Of a DNA stretch of 64,000 nt, positions 1 to 7,977 are shown in pieces. A program made the position numbers and the translations under genes. Each line of letters begins with the position of its first letter. The first letter of the stretch is position 1. Source of the DNA: Aquabacter cavernae (lineage in GTDB: Bacteria; Pseudomonadota; Alphaproteobacteria; Rhizobiales; Xanthobacteraceae); NCBI RefSeq assembly GCF_003993795.1, contig NZ_RWKV01000001.1:292599-356598 (forward strand), given 5' to 3'. The notes under the pieces were generated by a model, which ran no database searches, was not told the origin of the DNA, and saw nothing but the letters and a program-made list of their open reading frames with translations.

Positions 1-78
1 GAACGGAAAACGTGATTTGCGTGTTACCGAACTAGCGAGTCCACTCGGTAAAAGGGCGAGTCATACGAGGGGAATCAG

Positions 79-273
79 ATGGCAAACGAAGTCCGGTTAC
101 CTCAAGGCTGGTTTGTGGAAGACGTCCGGGGGGCGGCTGCCCGGCACAGCGAGTGGTCTAACTCCAGCCCCAGCACGATAATTCGCTCTGTTCAGCTTCA
201 GCAAGCGTCATCGCAACCTAGTAGGTCAACACCTCAGCTTACTAGTACGCGGAACCCAAATACAACTCGGTAA
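79..273 (+). CDS. Small hypothetical protein (64 aa)
   Basis: I do not recognise this product. A purine-rich GAGGGG stretch lies about 8 bases before the ATG, and the first 30 residues (MANEVRLPQGWFVEDV...) look protein-like. The second half is Ser/Thr/Gln-rich and may be out-of-frame read-through. It could be the 5' part of a decayed gene of the integrative element. It is followed by a strong hairpin at 338-364, which would suit a short transcript. Confidence 0.35.
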   Translation: MANEVRLPQGWFVEDVRGAAARHSEWSNSSPSTIIRSVQLQQASSQPSRSTPQLTSTRNPNTTR

Positions 274-722
274 GCTAAGGCTTAAGCCGGGCGAGGCCGT
301 CTGCGCAGGCCATTTCGGTGTTAGTCGGGATGGTGGTAGGCAGATGCATGATATGCATCTGCCTTTTAGCGGCTTGGCTATGTCTTAGAAGGGTGCCCCT
401 TCTATCGCCAATCGCACTGAACACCCATAGCAGGCACGCAGTCCTCACCACCCTGGACAGTTCCCCAAATCTTCTTAGACGAAGACCGATGATGTGCGCG
501 CATCGATGGGCCGTGCCAGACCATATAAGTGCATCGCCTGTTTCACGGGAAATCAGTGAAACACATTGATTTTGAAAGAGATTTCGCATGCCAGGAAAGA
601 TGAGGGCGCCCCCATCTTATTATTGCTCCCTGCGCGCCCTGCCATCCGGGTATGAAGATCGTTCCAGCCATTAGGATGAACCCGAAGATGATTTGCGTGT
701 GTCCTGACTCGAATTACGTAAT
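274..722. other. Stretch without a convincing gene
   Basis: The overlapping short reading frames on both strands here have no ribosome binding site and no recognisable protein character. The only structure seen is the hairpin annotated at 338-367. Confidence 0.5.
338..367 (+). terminator. Rho-independent terminator-like hairpin
   Basis: A perfect 12-bp inverted repeat (338-349 and 353-364, arm AGGCAGATGCAT) with a 3-base loop is followed directly by T residues (364-367). This fits an intrinsic terminator for a rightward transcript covering the small gene at 79-273. The stem is near-symmetric and the T tract short, so activity is inferred. Confidence 0.5.
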
Positions 723-998
723 TTAGTTATTTGTATATCGACTCATATGCGCGTATTCGCCTAATTTTTCTCTCTCTAAGATTAGAGTAATATATGAATT
801 GTCTGGAGAAAAATTGATATCAAACGCCCGATCTACAACTTTATATCGCTCAGACATTCCACTTTTGTTGAAATACATAATCGAATCACCAATTGATGGA
901 ATATGTCCATTAAAATAAGAAGAATGAAAATCTTCGCCATCGTCGATCAGTTTATCGCCGGAACGAAGGAATATCCTCACATTTACGTCTGAATTCAT
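723..998 (-). CDS. Hypothetical protein, AT-rich (91 aa)
   Basis: Not recognised. The start at 998 is supported by a GGAGGGGG Shine-Dalgarno sequence immediately upstream. The protein is soluble and mixed-charge, with no signal peptide or membrane segment. Base composition is clearly more AT-rich than everything around it, with many Ile, Asn and Tyr codons ending in A or T, so it was probably acquired from a low-GC source along with the integrative element. No partner gene is evident. Confidence 0.55.
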   Translation of the reverse strand: MNSDVNVRIFLRSGDKLIDDGEDFHSSYFNGHIPSIGDSIMYFNKSGMSERYKVVDRAFDINFSPDNSYITLILEREKLGEYAHMSRYTNN

Positions 999-1300
999 TT
1001 CCCCCTCCGAGGTAGATTTTCCAATATAGCGACCTTGTCATTCTAATTTTCGGTCCGCCACCATTTTTTTAGACGAAATCCACACCATCTTCTTCTAGAG
1101 TGCGCTAGGTGACTTCGGGTGTCTGCGGCTTAGACCCTCGCCAAATTCAAACGCGACGTAGTCGCCGCTTAAGCCCGAAGTTCGGATGCTGGATCGCGAA
1201 TGTGCACGCGCGCTCCGACTCGCTTTGCGCAACCATCCTAGCGTAGGCTGCGCCGTTACACGCGATTTGAAGTCAGGCAGTTCCTCCTGGAGCCTGGTCC
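999..1300. other. Intergenic, nothing recognised
   Basis: Between the divergent genes at 723-998 and 1301-1834. It presumably holds promoters for both. No RNA gene, repeat or conserved motif was recognised. Confidence 0.4.
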
Positions 1301-1834
1301 ATGAGCCAAGACGATGACCGGCCGCCTCGGCCCCCTTTAACCGTCGTCGCTCAGAACGACGATCGCGCGATCCGACTGGAGGGCGTCAAGCAGGCGCTGG
1401 AGGCGGATTTGAGGGCGCTCGCCGCTAACGTGATGCGTGTCGCGCGAGGGGCTGGGAAGGCTTACGAGATCGGGCGGCAGTGCAAGGCCGTCGCCGGCCG
1501 ATTTGAGGAGTACAGATCGGTAGCAGGTCATTACCCGCCCACTCACGAAATAGATGCGGCAATTGCGATCCGGAGGGAGATCCCGAGCGCGGCCTCGGAT
1601 CGAGAGTATGAACGGAGTCGGGGAATTGACACCGTCATGAGGGGTGCACTGCAAGCCGCCGCTTCTCATCTTGTGGGGCAGCGGACGCAGGAGGCGGCAG
1701 GGGAGACGCAGCTACTCGAAGGTGTCCGAATTCTGGAGAAGCTCCGAGAGGAAAACCGGAGGGAGGCTGTGTCTCGAAAAGAGAGAGAAGATGCCTTTGA
1801 AAAATGGAAGTCTGAGCGTGATCGCAAGAAGTAG
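1301..1834 (+). CDS. Hypothetical coiled-coil protein (177 aa)
   Basis: Not recognised. The protein is highly charged. Residues roughly 20-60 and 140-177 are Ala/Glu/Arg-rich and likely helical; the C-terminal 35 residues (EKLREENRREAVSRKERE...) look like a coiled coil ending in Lys/Arg. There is no signal peptide or membrane segment. The ATG at 1301 follows a TGGAG stretch. It lies among small accessory genes of the integrative element and converges on the gene at 1862-2332. Confidence 0.55.
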   Translation: MSQDDDRPPRPPLTVVAQNDDRAIRLEGVKQALEADLRALAANVMRVARGAGKAYEIGRQCKAVAGRFEEYRSVAGHYPPTHEIDAAIAIRREIPSAASDREYERSRGIDTVMRGALQAAASHLVGQRTQEAAGETQLLEGVRILEKLREENRREAVSRKEREDAFEKWKSERDRKK

Positions 1835-1861
1835 ATGACCTATTGCGATTTGGTTGATGAT

Positions 1862-2332
1862 TTATATATCGGCGCCGCATCCAGGGTCTGTGACAAGCTC
1901 GATGCCCGCGCTCGCAAAGATGGTCCTTATAGTACGCTCGTCCAGGTCCGGATCTCGCTTTAGGCGGCCGGCGGAAGTGCGGCTGAGCTTTTGGTAATCA
2001 ACGAAAACGAGGGTGATACCGTTCGCAGGAAGATGGAGACGCCGCCGCTCGTCATAACGCCTCCGCTGCTCTCCCCGATGGACTCCGCTGACCGTCATAC
2101 GGTGGGGTTTGTCGAAGTGAGTCACAGCGCGGGTGTGTTGAGCCTCGTGATACTCGACCGCCAGGTTGAGCGTGGGATAGAAGGCATCGACCGGCAAGCG
2201 AGCGCACCTGCCACCTTTCCCAGGGTCTCCCAACAGGAAGTCGAACCGCTTCTGCCGCTCCGACGTTAGACCAAGCACGCGATCGCAAAGGTGCAGAACG
2301 TAGGCTTCATCGCTATCAGCACGGCGGGCCAT
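1862..2332 (-). CDS. Putative nuclease-fold hypothetical protein (156 aa)
   Basis: The protein has the layout of small restriction-endonuclease-like proteins: an RFDFLLGD segment, then LPVDAFYPTLNLAVEYHEAQH, then an RGEQRRRYDERRR arginine-rich stretch. The VEYHE region could be the acidic core of a Vsr- or PD-(D/E)XK-like fold, but the active site cannot be assigned with confidence. It is transcribed in the same direction as the XRE regulator gene at 2339-2566, only 6 bases downstream of it, so the two probably form a small operon in which the regulator may control this gene. Confidence 0.55.
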   Translation of the reverse strand: MARRADSDEAYVLHLCDRVLGLTSERQKRFDFLLGDPGKGGRCARLPVDAFYPTLNLAVEYHEAQHTRAVTHFDKPHRMTVSGVHRGEQRRRYDERRRLHLPANGITLVFVDYQKLSRTSAGRLKRDPDLDERTIRTIFASAGIELVTDPGCGADI

Positions 2333-2338
2333 GATAGC

Positions 2339-2566
2339 TCAAGACGCCTTCTTAAGGCGGACGCCAGCGCCGCCGCCGTTCTCTGCGATGAACTCCACGC
2401 CAGCCTCTTCCAGCGCGCGCTGGATGGCTTCCACGGTCCGCGGCTTCAATTCCTCGCCAGCCTCCAGGCGGGAAATTGTGTTGGTGGAGACCCGGGCTTT
2501 CTCCGCCAGCTGTCTCACACTCAGCCCCAAGCCCGCTCGGGCCATCTTGCACTGTTCTGGTGTCAT
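2339..2566 (-). CDS. XRE-family helix-turn-helix regulator
   Basis: A 75-residue DNA-binding protein. The whole N-terminal half is a Cro/C1-type helix-turn-helix (QCKMARAGLGLSVRQLAEKA then STNTISRLEAGE), followed by a short basic tail. The ATG at 2566 was chosen because the helix-turn-helix begins there; an in-frame upstream start at 2653 would add an unlikely Arg-rich extension. The inverted repeat at 2587-2617 just upstream is a likely autoregulatory operator. Probably represses itself and the divergent gene at 2656. Such small XRE proteins are common in integrative elements. Confidence 0.8.
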   Translation of the reverse strand: MTPEQCKMARAGLGLSVRQLAEKARVSTNTISRLEAGEELKPRTVEAIQRALEEAGVEFIAENGGGAGVRLKKAS

Positions 2567-2586
2567 TTGTTCGAAATCGCGTTGAC

Positions 2587-2617
2587 GTTGCGATTTTGTT
2601 AACCTAAGAATCGCAAC
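2587..2617. promoter_or_regulatory. Probable operator of the XRE regulator
   Basis: Perfect 9-bp inverted repeat GTTGCGATT / AATCGCAAC with a 13-bp spacer, located in the short divergent region between the regulator start (2566) and the gene at 2656. Position and symmetry suit a dimeric XRE repressor acting on both promoters; binding is inferred. Confidence 0.5.
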
Positions 2618-2655
2618 ATAATCTCGTTTTCGCAATCTAACATTGGAGCGCACCG

Positions 2656-3153
2656 ATGCCCATGCATTCCGGTGAACAGGAGTCCTTTGTCCGCCCGCCG
2701 TCCCGTCGCGTTGTTATGGCTGGAGCTGCGGCACTCGCTCTTGCCCCGGCTGTGGCCGGCGCCACATTCGCGATGTCTGCGGAAATGCGAGATCCGGTCT
2801 TCGCTGCAATAGAGCGCCACCATCTTGCATACGCCGCCCTCCAGGAAGCGGATGTCGCCGAGGATGCGTGTGACGCCCCGTTTGGCTCAGTGGAGATGAG
2901 GGAGCTCGAGGAGGCCGGCTACAACGCCTTTTGTGCTGAGCAGGATGCATTCGAGGCTCTTGCGCGCACCGCCCCAAGCACCGCGCTCGGCCTTTCTGCC
3001 TGGGTCACTCATCTCGTGTCCAACAGGAATCGCTTCAGCCCGGCAGACGTGGTCGAGGATGAGGGGGAGGTGCCTTTGGTGATTGTGCGGGACATGCTGA
3101 AGGCTGTTCAGGACTTTGCTGAGCGCGCGCGAGGGGTGGGACCATCAGCGTGA
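2656..3153 (+). CDS. Tat-like exported hypothetical protein (165 aa)
   Basis: The N-terminus has an extended leader: about 16 residues, then SRRVVMAGAAALALAPAVAGA, a twin-arginine plus hydrophobic core ending in a plausible AGA cleavage site. This points to Tat export to the periplasm. The mature part is acidic and helical (AAIERHHLAYAALQEADVAE...) and has no enzymatic motif I recognise. Similar short Tat-leader proteins occur in accessory regions of Hyphomicrobiales. It is divergent from the XRE regulator and may be under its control. Confidence 0.6.
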   Translation: MPMHSGEQESFVRPPSRRVVMAGAAALALAPAVAGATFAMSAEMRDPVFAAIERHHLAYAALQEADVAEDACDAPFGSVEMRELEEAGYNAFCAEQDAFEALARTAPSTALGLSAWVTHLVSNRNRFSPADVVEDEGEVPLVIVRDMLKAVQDFAERARGVGPSA

Positions 3154-3535
3154 AGGGTGCCATATCCGAGATTGACCCCGGCGCTGGCCTAAGGGTGGTT
3201 TCTCCCGTGTGCGGAAGGTTTGCGCGCTTAGGGCAGCGGTCTTGAAAACCGCCCCATACGCGCGAGGCGGCAGACGGGGGTGCATCTGGCCTAACGGCGT
3301 TTTCTTTTGGCCTCGGCGCTGTGCGCTGATTGGAGTGGAGGCCACTCTCCACTTCCTTCTCGATAAGGGGATTTGGGACGCAACAACGAAGCGATCGTAA
3401 GGGCTGCGCTGGCGTTCGTTGATCAAGGCGCGATGCCCGGGAGTTGAGGCTGCCCATCTAGCCTCCCTCGCCTGCGAAAAACCATTGCCCCTCCGTTTTT
3501 GTTTTGGTAAATTCAAAACATAAAAGGAGGTCAAG
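3154..3535. other. Intergenic region without a convincing gene
   Basis: No supported coding sequence. At 3236-3252 a perfect 5-bp stem with loop CTTGAAA copies the anticodon arm of tRNA-Ser(UGA), but no acceptor, D or T arm surrounds it. The end of the region carries the ribosome binding site of the next gene (AAAGGAGG at about 3522-3529). Confidence 0.4.
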
Positions 3536-4240
3536 GTGGCGTCAGTTTCCCAGGCAGTCGAGGCCATATCCGTGGTGACGATGACGGAGGAGAAAACCGT
3601 CAACGTCTACGCTCGCGCGCTGATCGATGCTGGCGTCTTACCCAAGAGCCGGGGGCGAGCTATTGCACATGTCCGCGGCGAACACGTTGCCAAATTGTTG
3701 CTCGCCATCGCCCTTAAGCCGACAATCAAAGAAGCTGCAAAAGTAGTTGAGGCCTACTCCGAACTAGAGGCAGAGACTAATTATGGAATTGTTACTGCAA
3801 TAGAAATTCTCTCTGATCTCTTCGGAGCAGCCTCCGCTGGAGGGGTCTCTAGCAATTTTTGGCACGAAGTGACCTTCAGCGTCTACGAAAATAGGTTGGG
3901 TATTGACGTTCGACTTCCCGCCGGTCGCCGATCGAATCGATCTGATCGGGAGCTTATTTTCCGACTTGGCGGGATGGGCGACCTCGGCCCCTTCGAGGAC
4001 GTTGCAAAATTCTTCATCAGCCCCAACAGATTTTTCTCGCGGAGTGCTACCGTCAGCTTCGATGCACTATTATTCATCTGCCAATTGATGAAAGCAAATG
4101 CACCAAATGCGACGGCGCAGGGTGAAGAAGCGGTGCAGCGCCTTCTAAGCACCTTCCAAACTAAACTCTCGGAAGACGGGCACCGCAACTTGAGCACCTT
4201 TAAGAGCTGGCAGTCCGAGGGGGGTGACAGTCATGACTAG
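3536..4240 (+). CDS. Hypothetical protein (234 aa)
   Basis: Not recognised. A near-perfect Shine-Dalgarno AAAGGAGG lies 6 bases before the GTG at 3536, which makes this start convincing. Residues 1-95 are Ala-rich and helical, while the central part (FWHEVTFSVYENRLGIDVRLPAG) looks beta-rich. No signal peptide, membrane segment or catalytic motif was seen. It overlaps the next small helix-turn-helix gene by a few bases, so the genes from 3536 to the integrase probably form one operon. It may be a regulatory or replication protein of the element. Confidence 0.6.
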   Translation: MASVSQAVEAISVVTMTEEKTVNVYARALIDAGVLPKSRGRAIAHVRGEHVAKLLLAIALKPTIKEAAKVVEAYSELEAETNYGIVTAIEILSDLFGAASAGGVSSNFWHEVTFSVYENRLGIDVRLPAGRRSNRSDRELIFRLGGMGDLGPFEDVAKFFISPNRFFSRSATVSFDALLFICQLMKANAPNATAQGEEAVQRLLSTFQTKLSEDGHRNLSTFKSWQSEGGDSHD

Positions 4241-4433
4241 CATGAGCAGATCGCCTTCTGTTCTCCGCGGGGCCAAGCAGATCGCGCACGAGCTCGGCGT
4301 CTCTGTGCGCACGCTCCACCGCCAGATTAAGGCGGGCAAGGTGCCGGTCGAGAAGGGTGGGTGTGGCGGCAAGACCTCCTTCCTTCTCCTCGATCGCACT
4401 GCTTTGTCCTCCAATTCCCAGAAGAAGGACTGA
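4233..4433 (+). CDS. Small helix-turn-helix (excisionase/MerR-like) protein
   Basis: A 66-residue protein containing GAKQIAHELGVSVRTLHRQIKAGKVPVEK, a typical winged-helix reading head as found in excisionases and MerR-type small regulators. The ATG at 4233 follows a CGAGGGGGG stretch; a GTG at 4224 is an alternative. It lies two short genes upstream of the tyrosine integrase, the usual place for a recombination directionality factor, but it could equally be a plain repressor. Confidence 0.65.
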   Translation: MTSMSRSPSVLRGAKQIAHELGVSVRTLHRQIKAGKVPVEKGGCGGKTSFLLLDRTALSSNSQKKD

Positions 4434-4437
4434 GACC

Positions 4438-4701
4438 ATGGCTCGGCGCCCTTCAGATCCCATGCGCAATCAGGGCGACTTCCCCTGCGAGGCGGAGATC
4501 GCCCGGCGTCTGAGCCAGGGCCCGAAGGAGTGGGCTGCGGCTGCGATCATTCTGGAGCGTGAGGGCCTTCCCCGCGTGGACGCGCTCATGGGCGGGCGCT
4601 ATTGGCCGGCCGTTCAAGAGTTCTTCCGCCGTCGATACGGCCTCTCTAACCTTCAGGTCTCGCAACCTGATGGGATGGAGAATCTCAATGCCCTCCGATG
4701 A
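4438..4701 (+). CDS. Hypothetical protein upstream of integrase (87 aa)
   Basis: Starts at ATG 4438 after AAGAAGGACTGAGACC; the open frame extends further 5' but without a signal. The middle (CEAEIARRLSQGPKEWAAAAIILEREGLP) looks helical and resembles small winged-helix-like proteins that often precede phage integrase genes in alphaproteobacteria. Its last bases overlap the integrase start at 4688, which points to translational coupling with it. Confidence 0.6.
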   Translation: MARRPSDPMRNQGDFPCEAEIARRLSQGPKEWAAAAIILEREGLPRVDALMGGRYWPAVQEFFRRRYGLSNLQVSQPDGMENLNALR

Positions 4702-5900
4702 GTTCGATGCGCCGGGATTGAAGGTCCGGCGCAATAAAGACGGGACGGCCCGGCTCTATTGGGTCGCCCGCGCCGATATCCGCAAGGCGGGCTATGAGCC
4801 CGAAACGGTACGCCTGCATTACGACCTTCACGATCCCCGGGATCGCCTGCTGATCGAGATGAAATGCAAGTGCCTCCAGGCGGAGATGTTTGCCTGGCGC
4901 GCCGGAAAGCGGGATCTGCAGCGGCCGTTCGATGGCACCCTCGCGAGCCTCGTTCGCCTGTATCAGACCGACGCTGCGTCGCCCTACCGGTTGGTGAAGC
5001 ACAACACGCGCGAGACGTATGACCAGGTGCTTCGCCTGATTGAATTGGCCTTTGGGAAGCGGGTTCTGGTGAACCTTGCTCTGGGCGATTTCCGCCGCTG
5101 GTATGACGAGGCGAAGAAGCCCAAGGCCGCCGGCTGTCCGGAACGGGTTCGCAAAGCACACGGCATCATCAGCATGCTCCGGCGTCTGTTCGCTTATGGG
5201 ACTGCCGCGGAATATGCGGGATGCGATCGCCTCGCGGGCATTCTGGAGGCCACGCGCTTCAAGCAGCCGAAGCGGCGGCGCATCCGGATGGAGCTTCACC
5301 ACCTGCAAGCCTTCATTCCCAGGGCGATCGAGGCCGGACGCCTGTCGCTGGCCCTCGGCACTGCCATCCAGTTCGAGACGGGCATGCGCCAGAAGGATGT
5401 CATCGGCGAGTGGGAGCCTCACGAGGCCATCTCCGAAGTCGGGGACATGATCCTTCTCAGGGGCAAGCGTGGCCGGCGTGTCCTGCGCTGGGTGAACGGT
5501 CTCACCTGGGCTGACCTCGCCGGGGGTACCGTGCTCGTTAAGGAGACGACGAAGACAGGGGCGATGGTCGCCAATGATCTCGCGAACTCTCCCTTGCTGC
5601 TCGACCTGATCGAGCGAGTGCCGCTGCCGGCGCGTGTAGGTCCGCTCATCGTCGATGAGTCGGCGGGCCGCCCCTACGCGAAGCATGCCTACGCTCGCGA
5701 ATGGCGGGTGATCGCCCGCGCGGCGGGCATCCCTGACCAAGTATGGAATATGGACGCCCGAGCGGGCGCCATTACCGAAGCCGAAGACGCAGGGGCTGAT
5801 CTCGATCAGATCCGCGGTGCCGTCGGTCATACGCAGGCTTCGAGCACGGCCCGCTATTCGCGCGGGGCGCTCGGGAAGAGCCGCAAGGTCGCCGAACTCC
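4688..5900 (+). pseudogene. int: Tyrosine integrase of the integrative element, 3' end split off by the prophage
   Basis: Site-specific tyrosine recombinase, 404 complete codons here. Catalytic residues visible: Arg234 (ETGMRQKDV), a Lys in KETTKTG, MDAR in place of the usual HxxR box (the first His is Met), His381 (VGHTQ) and nucleophile Tyr390 (ARYSR). The Mu-like prophage interrupts the gene after Leu404. Removing the prophage and one ACTCC copy joins it to 49074-49108 and gives ...VAELRQAHRAGQNKA-stop, 415 aa, a normal length. As it stands, translation continues into the prophage and adds a foreign tail of about 130 residues, ending at 6292. All catalytic residues are intact, so activity may be partly retained. 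The ATG at 4688 was chosen because the longer open frame upstream overlaps the previous gene. Confidence 0.9.
5896..5900. repeat. Target-site duplication ACTCC, left copy
   Basis: The 5 bases ACTCC directly outside the prophage match 49069-49073 on the other side. The flanking bases differ, so the repeat is exactly 5 bp, as expected for Mu-type transposition. Confidence 0.85.
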
Positions 5901-5904
5901 CAAA

Positions 5905-5948
5905 GCGCGCAAAATCGCGTGTCACCGTGCGCAGGATCAAATGTCACC
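5905..5948 (+). repeat. Phage right-end transposase sites R1 and R2
   Basis: Two 22-bp sites in direct contact: 5905-5926 and 5927-5948. Both fit the consensus CGCARRATCNNNTGTCAYC shared with the three left-end sites. R2 differs from L3 at only 2 of 22 positions. Abutting R1 and R2 at the right end is the Mu arrangement. R1 begins 4 bases inside the inferred phage terminus. Confidence 0.8.
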
Positions 5949-5997
5949 CGCGCGACGGTTCTCTTGAAGGTGGTTTTCAGGGGGCTGTGACCGACCT

Positions 5998-6019
5998 GAA
6001 CGGGGGATCAATTGGTGCC
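5998..6019 (+). repeat. Possible third right-end site R3
   Basis: A weaker match (14 of 22 to R2, with GGATCAA kept) about 50 bp inward from R2, near where Mu has R3. It overlaps the stop codon of the last phage gene, so selection may be constrained there. Confidence 0.35.
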
Positions 6020-6328
6020 CTCTCGCCGCCGCCGCCGAAGCTCTGCCATATTCAGCCGCACCTGCTCTCGCCGTTCGGGCGTCGCGCCGTAAGCGGCCTG
6101 ATAGGCCCGATGCTCCGGGCTTGTAGAGCGCGGCGATCGCGCTGCATCCACCTTTCGCCAGCGCTCGCGCTCGCGCTCCACATAGTCGGGATCGAGCGCC
6201 TTGCGCACCGTGTAGAGGCTGCACCCGACAGCTTCGGCGATCCTGCGCAGGCTCAAGCTGCCCTCAGCGTGCAAGCGACGGATGCGGGCTAGCGTCTTCT
6301 CGGGGATTTGGGGCTTGCCCGCCATCAT
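6008..6328 (-). CDS. Helix-turn-helix protein at phage right end (106 aa)
   Basis: Residues about 10-50 (PEKTLARIRRLHAEGSLSLRRIAEAVGCSLYTVRKAL) form a homeodomain-like helix-turn-helix of the kind seen at the end of resolvases and in IS transposase N-termini. The remainder is Arg/Glu-rich. It is a DNA-binding protein of unknown role. Its ATG overlaps the stop of the preceding gene (ATGATGA arrangement at 6325-6328). It is the last gene before the phage right end. Confidence 0.65.
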   Translation of the reverse strand: MMAGKPQIPEKTLARIRRLHAEGSLSLRRIAEAVGCSLYTVRKALDPDYVERERERWRKVDAARSPRSTSPEHRAYQAAYGATPERREQVRLNMAELRRRRREGTN

Positions 6329-7197
6329 GCACCTGCCGGATAGGTGGGCAGGTCATCGAGCCGTGCGGGAGGTTGGCCAAGATCCTGCGCCTCAATGGCT
6401 GACCCGTAGAGGTTGATAAGGGCCGCTGCTGCCTCGGCCCCATTGGCCCATGCATTGGCAGCGGCGCCATCCCACCGCTCATATGCAGCGACGGCTTCGG
6501 CGGGAACGACCACCGCCTGCAGGGCGCTATCCGCCTTCAGACGGCGGGTCACTGCTGCGCCCTCTACCTCGGCCGTCTCTGTCACCAAGATCGCCCAATC
6601 CTCATCGCTCACCGCGTACAGGATGTTGGCGCAGCCCGCGAAAAAGCCCCAACCCGGCGACCGGTCCTGGATGACCCGCAGCGACGGGCAGTGGCCGCTG
6701 ATCTTGATTGACGTCCCGGACAGGCCAATGCGCAATTCGCCCCTGTCGGCGGCAGCCTCGGTCAACTGGTAGTCCGCCCAGCCCGTAGCCCAATAAAGGA
6801 CACGGCGCACCTCGCGGGTCGCGCGCAGCTCGGCGTCACGCTTGGCGGCAGCAGCCTTCATCACCTCGGTCGCTTGCTGCTGGCCATCGCGCCAAGCTGC
6901 GTCGAGGCGCGCTGCGTCGGCTCCAGCAAACGTCAAGGTCAGGTCCGCGAACCTCGCGTAATGCGTGGCGCCCATGTCGAGCATAGGGCCATAGTAACTG
7001 CTCGCCTTGGCATCGGCCGGGATCGGATAGAGGGGCAGCAATTCGCCCGCCAGGGCCTTGCCATCTCGAACTACGGGCGCCCCATCTCGATGCAGCGTTG
7101 CACGCACCAGCAAGCGGCCGTCTCCAGGTGTCTCGTAAGTGGCGACAACATCGACACCTGACACCGTGCGAAACTGGTTCTCTATCAGCGTTTGCAT
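6325..7197 (-). CDS. Hypothetical phage protein (290 aa)
   Basis: Not recognised. A soluble protein with an Ala/Arg-rich helical centre (about residues 95-135) between two mixed alpha/beta parts; one segment (RIGLSGTSIKISGHCPSLRVIQD) looks like an enzyme or binding core but has no named motif. It lies between the modification genes and the right end, where Mu-like phages keep non-essential cargo. The gene sits alone with a small gap upstream (7198-7224) and a coupled gene downstream. Confidence 0.6.
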   Translation of the reverse strand: MQTLIENQFRTVSGVDVVATYETPGDGRLLVRATLHRDGAPVVRDGKALAGELLPLYPIPADAKASSYYGPMLDMGATHYARFADLTLTFAGADAARLDAAWRDGQQQATEVMKAAAAKRDAELRATREVRRVLYWATGWADYQLTEAAADRGELRIGLSGTSIKISGHCPSLRVIQDRSPGWGFFAGCANILYAVSDEDWAILVTETAEVEGAAVTRRLKADSALQAVVVPAEAVAAYERWDGAAANAWANGAEAAAALINLYGSAIEAQDLGQPPARLDDLPTYPAGA

Positions 7198-7224
7198 CGC
7201 GCCCTCCTGTTGGATCGTACTGTG

Positions 7225-7977
7225 TTACAATCCACGCACACTGTCAATCATGAGTTGCGCACTGGCTTCCTGCATCCTCTGACAAGCGATCTCGAAATAT
7301 GCCTCGGTCATCTCGATCCCCACATAGTCCTGGCCCCGAGCAACGCACGCGACGCCGACCGTCCCCGATCCCATGAAGGGGTCCAGGATCGGCCCGCCCC
7401 CCATGGGACCAAGCAGCCCCTCCATGAGGTCCACCGGCTTGCCGGCGATATGGTGCTTTTGCTGGGGTATGGGCATGCGGAACACGCCTGGCGCAGTCGG
7501 GCCGGAGAGCGGCCGGGCGCCATTGGTGCCCCACACGACATATTCCGCCTGAGCGCGATATCGGCCGAGCTGCGGCCGTCCGCGCTCGGTCTTGTCCCAG
7601 GGCACGACCCCCCGCCAGACCCACCCTGCCGCCTGAACGGCGTCCGTGGTGGTGGGCAACTGCCGCCAGTCCGAGAAGGTGCAGACGATTCCGCCTGGCG
7701 CCGTCAGGGCACGCGCCCGGCTCAGCCAGAGCGTGGACCACGCGAAATAGGAGCGCTGGTCGCGTGTGTCACCGGCGAACTCAGGATAGATGCCGCGATG
7801 CTGGGACGACTGGTACTTGGCGCTCGTGGGAGCGCTCCGGTCACCCCGGAAGGCGCCTCCCGAGGAATAGGGTGGATCGGTCAGGATCCCCGCAAAAGAG
7901 CCCGCCTCAAGGGTCGGGAGGACGTCGAGGGCGTCCGCGAGATAGAGGGTGGCCGATCCGATTTTTTCGATGCGCAT
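7225..7977 (-). CDS. Site-specific DNA methyltransferase
   Basis: A 250-residue class I DNA methyltransferase. The catalytic DPPY motif comes first (LTDPPYSSGG, about residue 32), and the AdoMet-binding motif DPFMGSGTVGVA comes near the C-terminus, which is the beta-group order. DPPY suggests N6-adenine or N4-cytosine methylation. ATG 7977 (MRIEKIGS) was chosen because translation upstream of it reads through the com-like gene. It overlaps the end of that gene by 97 bases, the same nested arrangement that Mu uses for com and mom, and it occupies the mom position. It probably protects phage DNA from host restriction. Confidence 0.88.
   Translation of the reverse strand: MRIEKIGSATLYLADALDVLPTLEAGSFAGILTDPPYSSGGAFRGDRSAPTSAKYQSSQHRGIYPEFAGDTRDQRSYFAWSTLWLSRARALTAPGGIVCTFSDWRQLPTTTDAVQAAGWVWRGVVPWDKTERGRPQLGRYRAQAEYVVWGTNGARPLSGPTAPGVFRMPIPQQKHHIAGKPVDLMEGLLGPMGGGPILDPFMGSGTVGVACVARGQDYVGIEMTEAYFEIACQRMQEASAQLMIDSVRGL

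Noticed and set aside
3236-3252. Anticodon arm identical to tRNA-Ser(UGA)
   Set aside because: The 5-bp stem and CTTGAAA loop are perfect, but no D arm, T arm (no GTTCGA-like loop) or acceptor stem can be drawn around them, so it is not a tRNA gene. It may be a short relic or chance.
4685-5947. 420-residue minus-strand frame opposite the integrase
   Set aside because: It is the shadow of the GC-rich integrase gene; it has no recognisable protein features, whereas the plus strand carries the catalytic residues.
5901-6292. C-terminal extension of the integrase open frame
   Set aside because: After codon 404 the frame reads phage end sites and the antisense of the helix-turn-helix gene. The extra residues are Arg/Ala/Pro-rich and not integrase-like.
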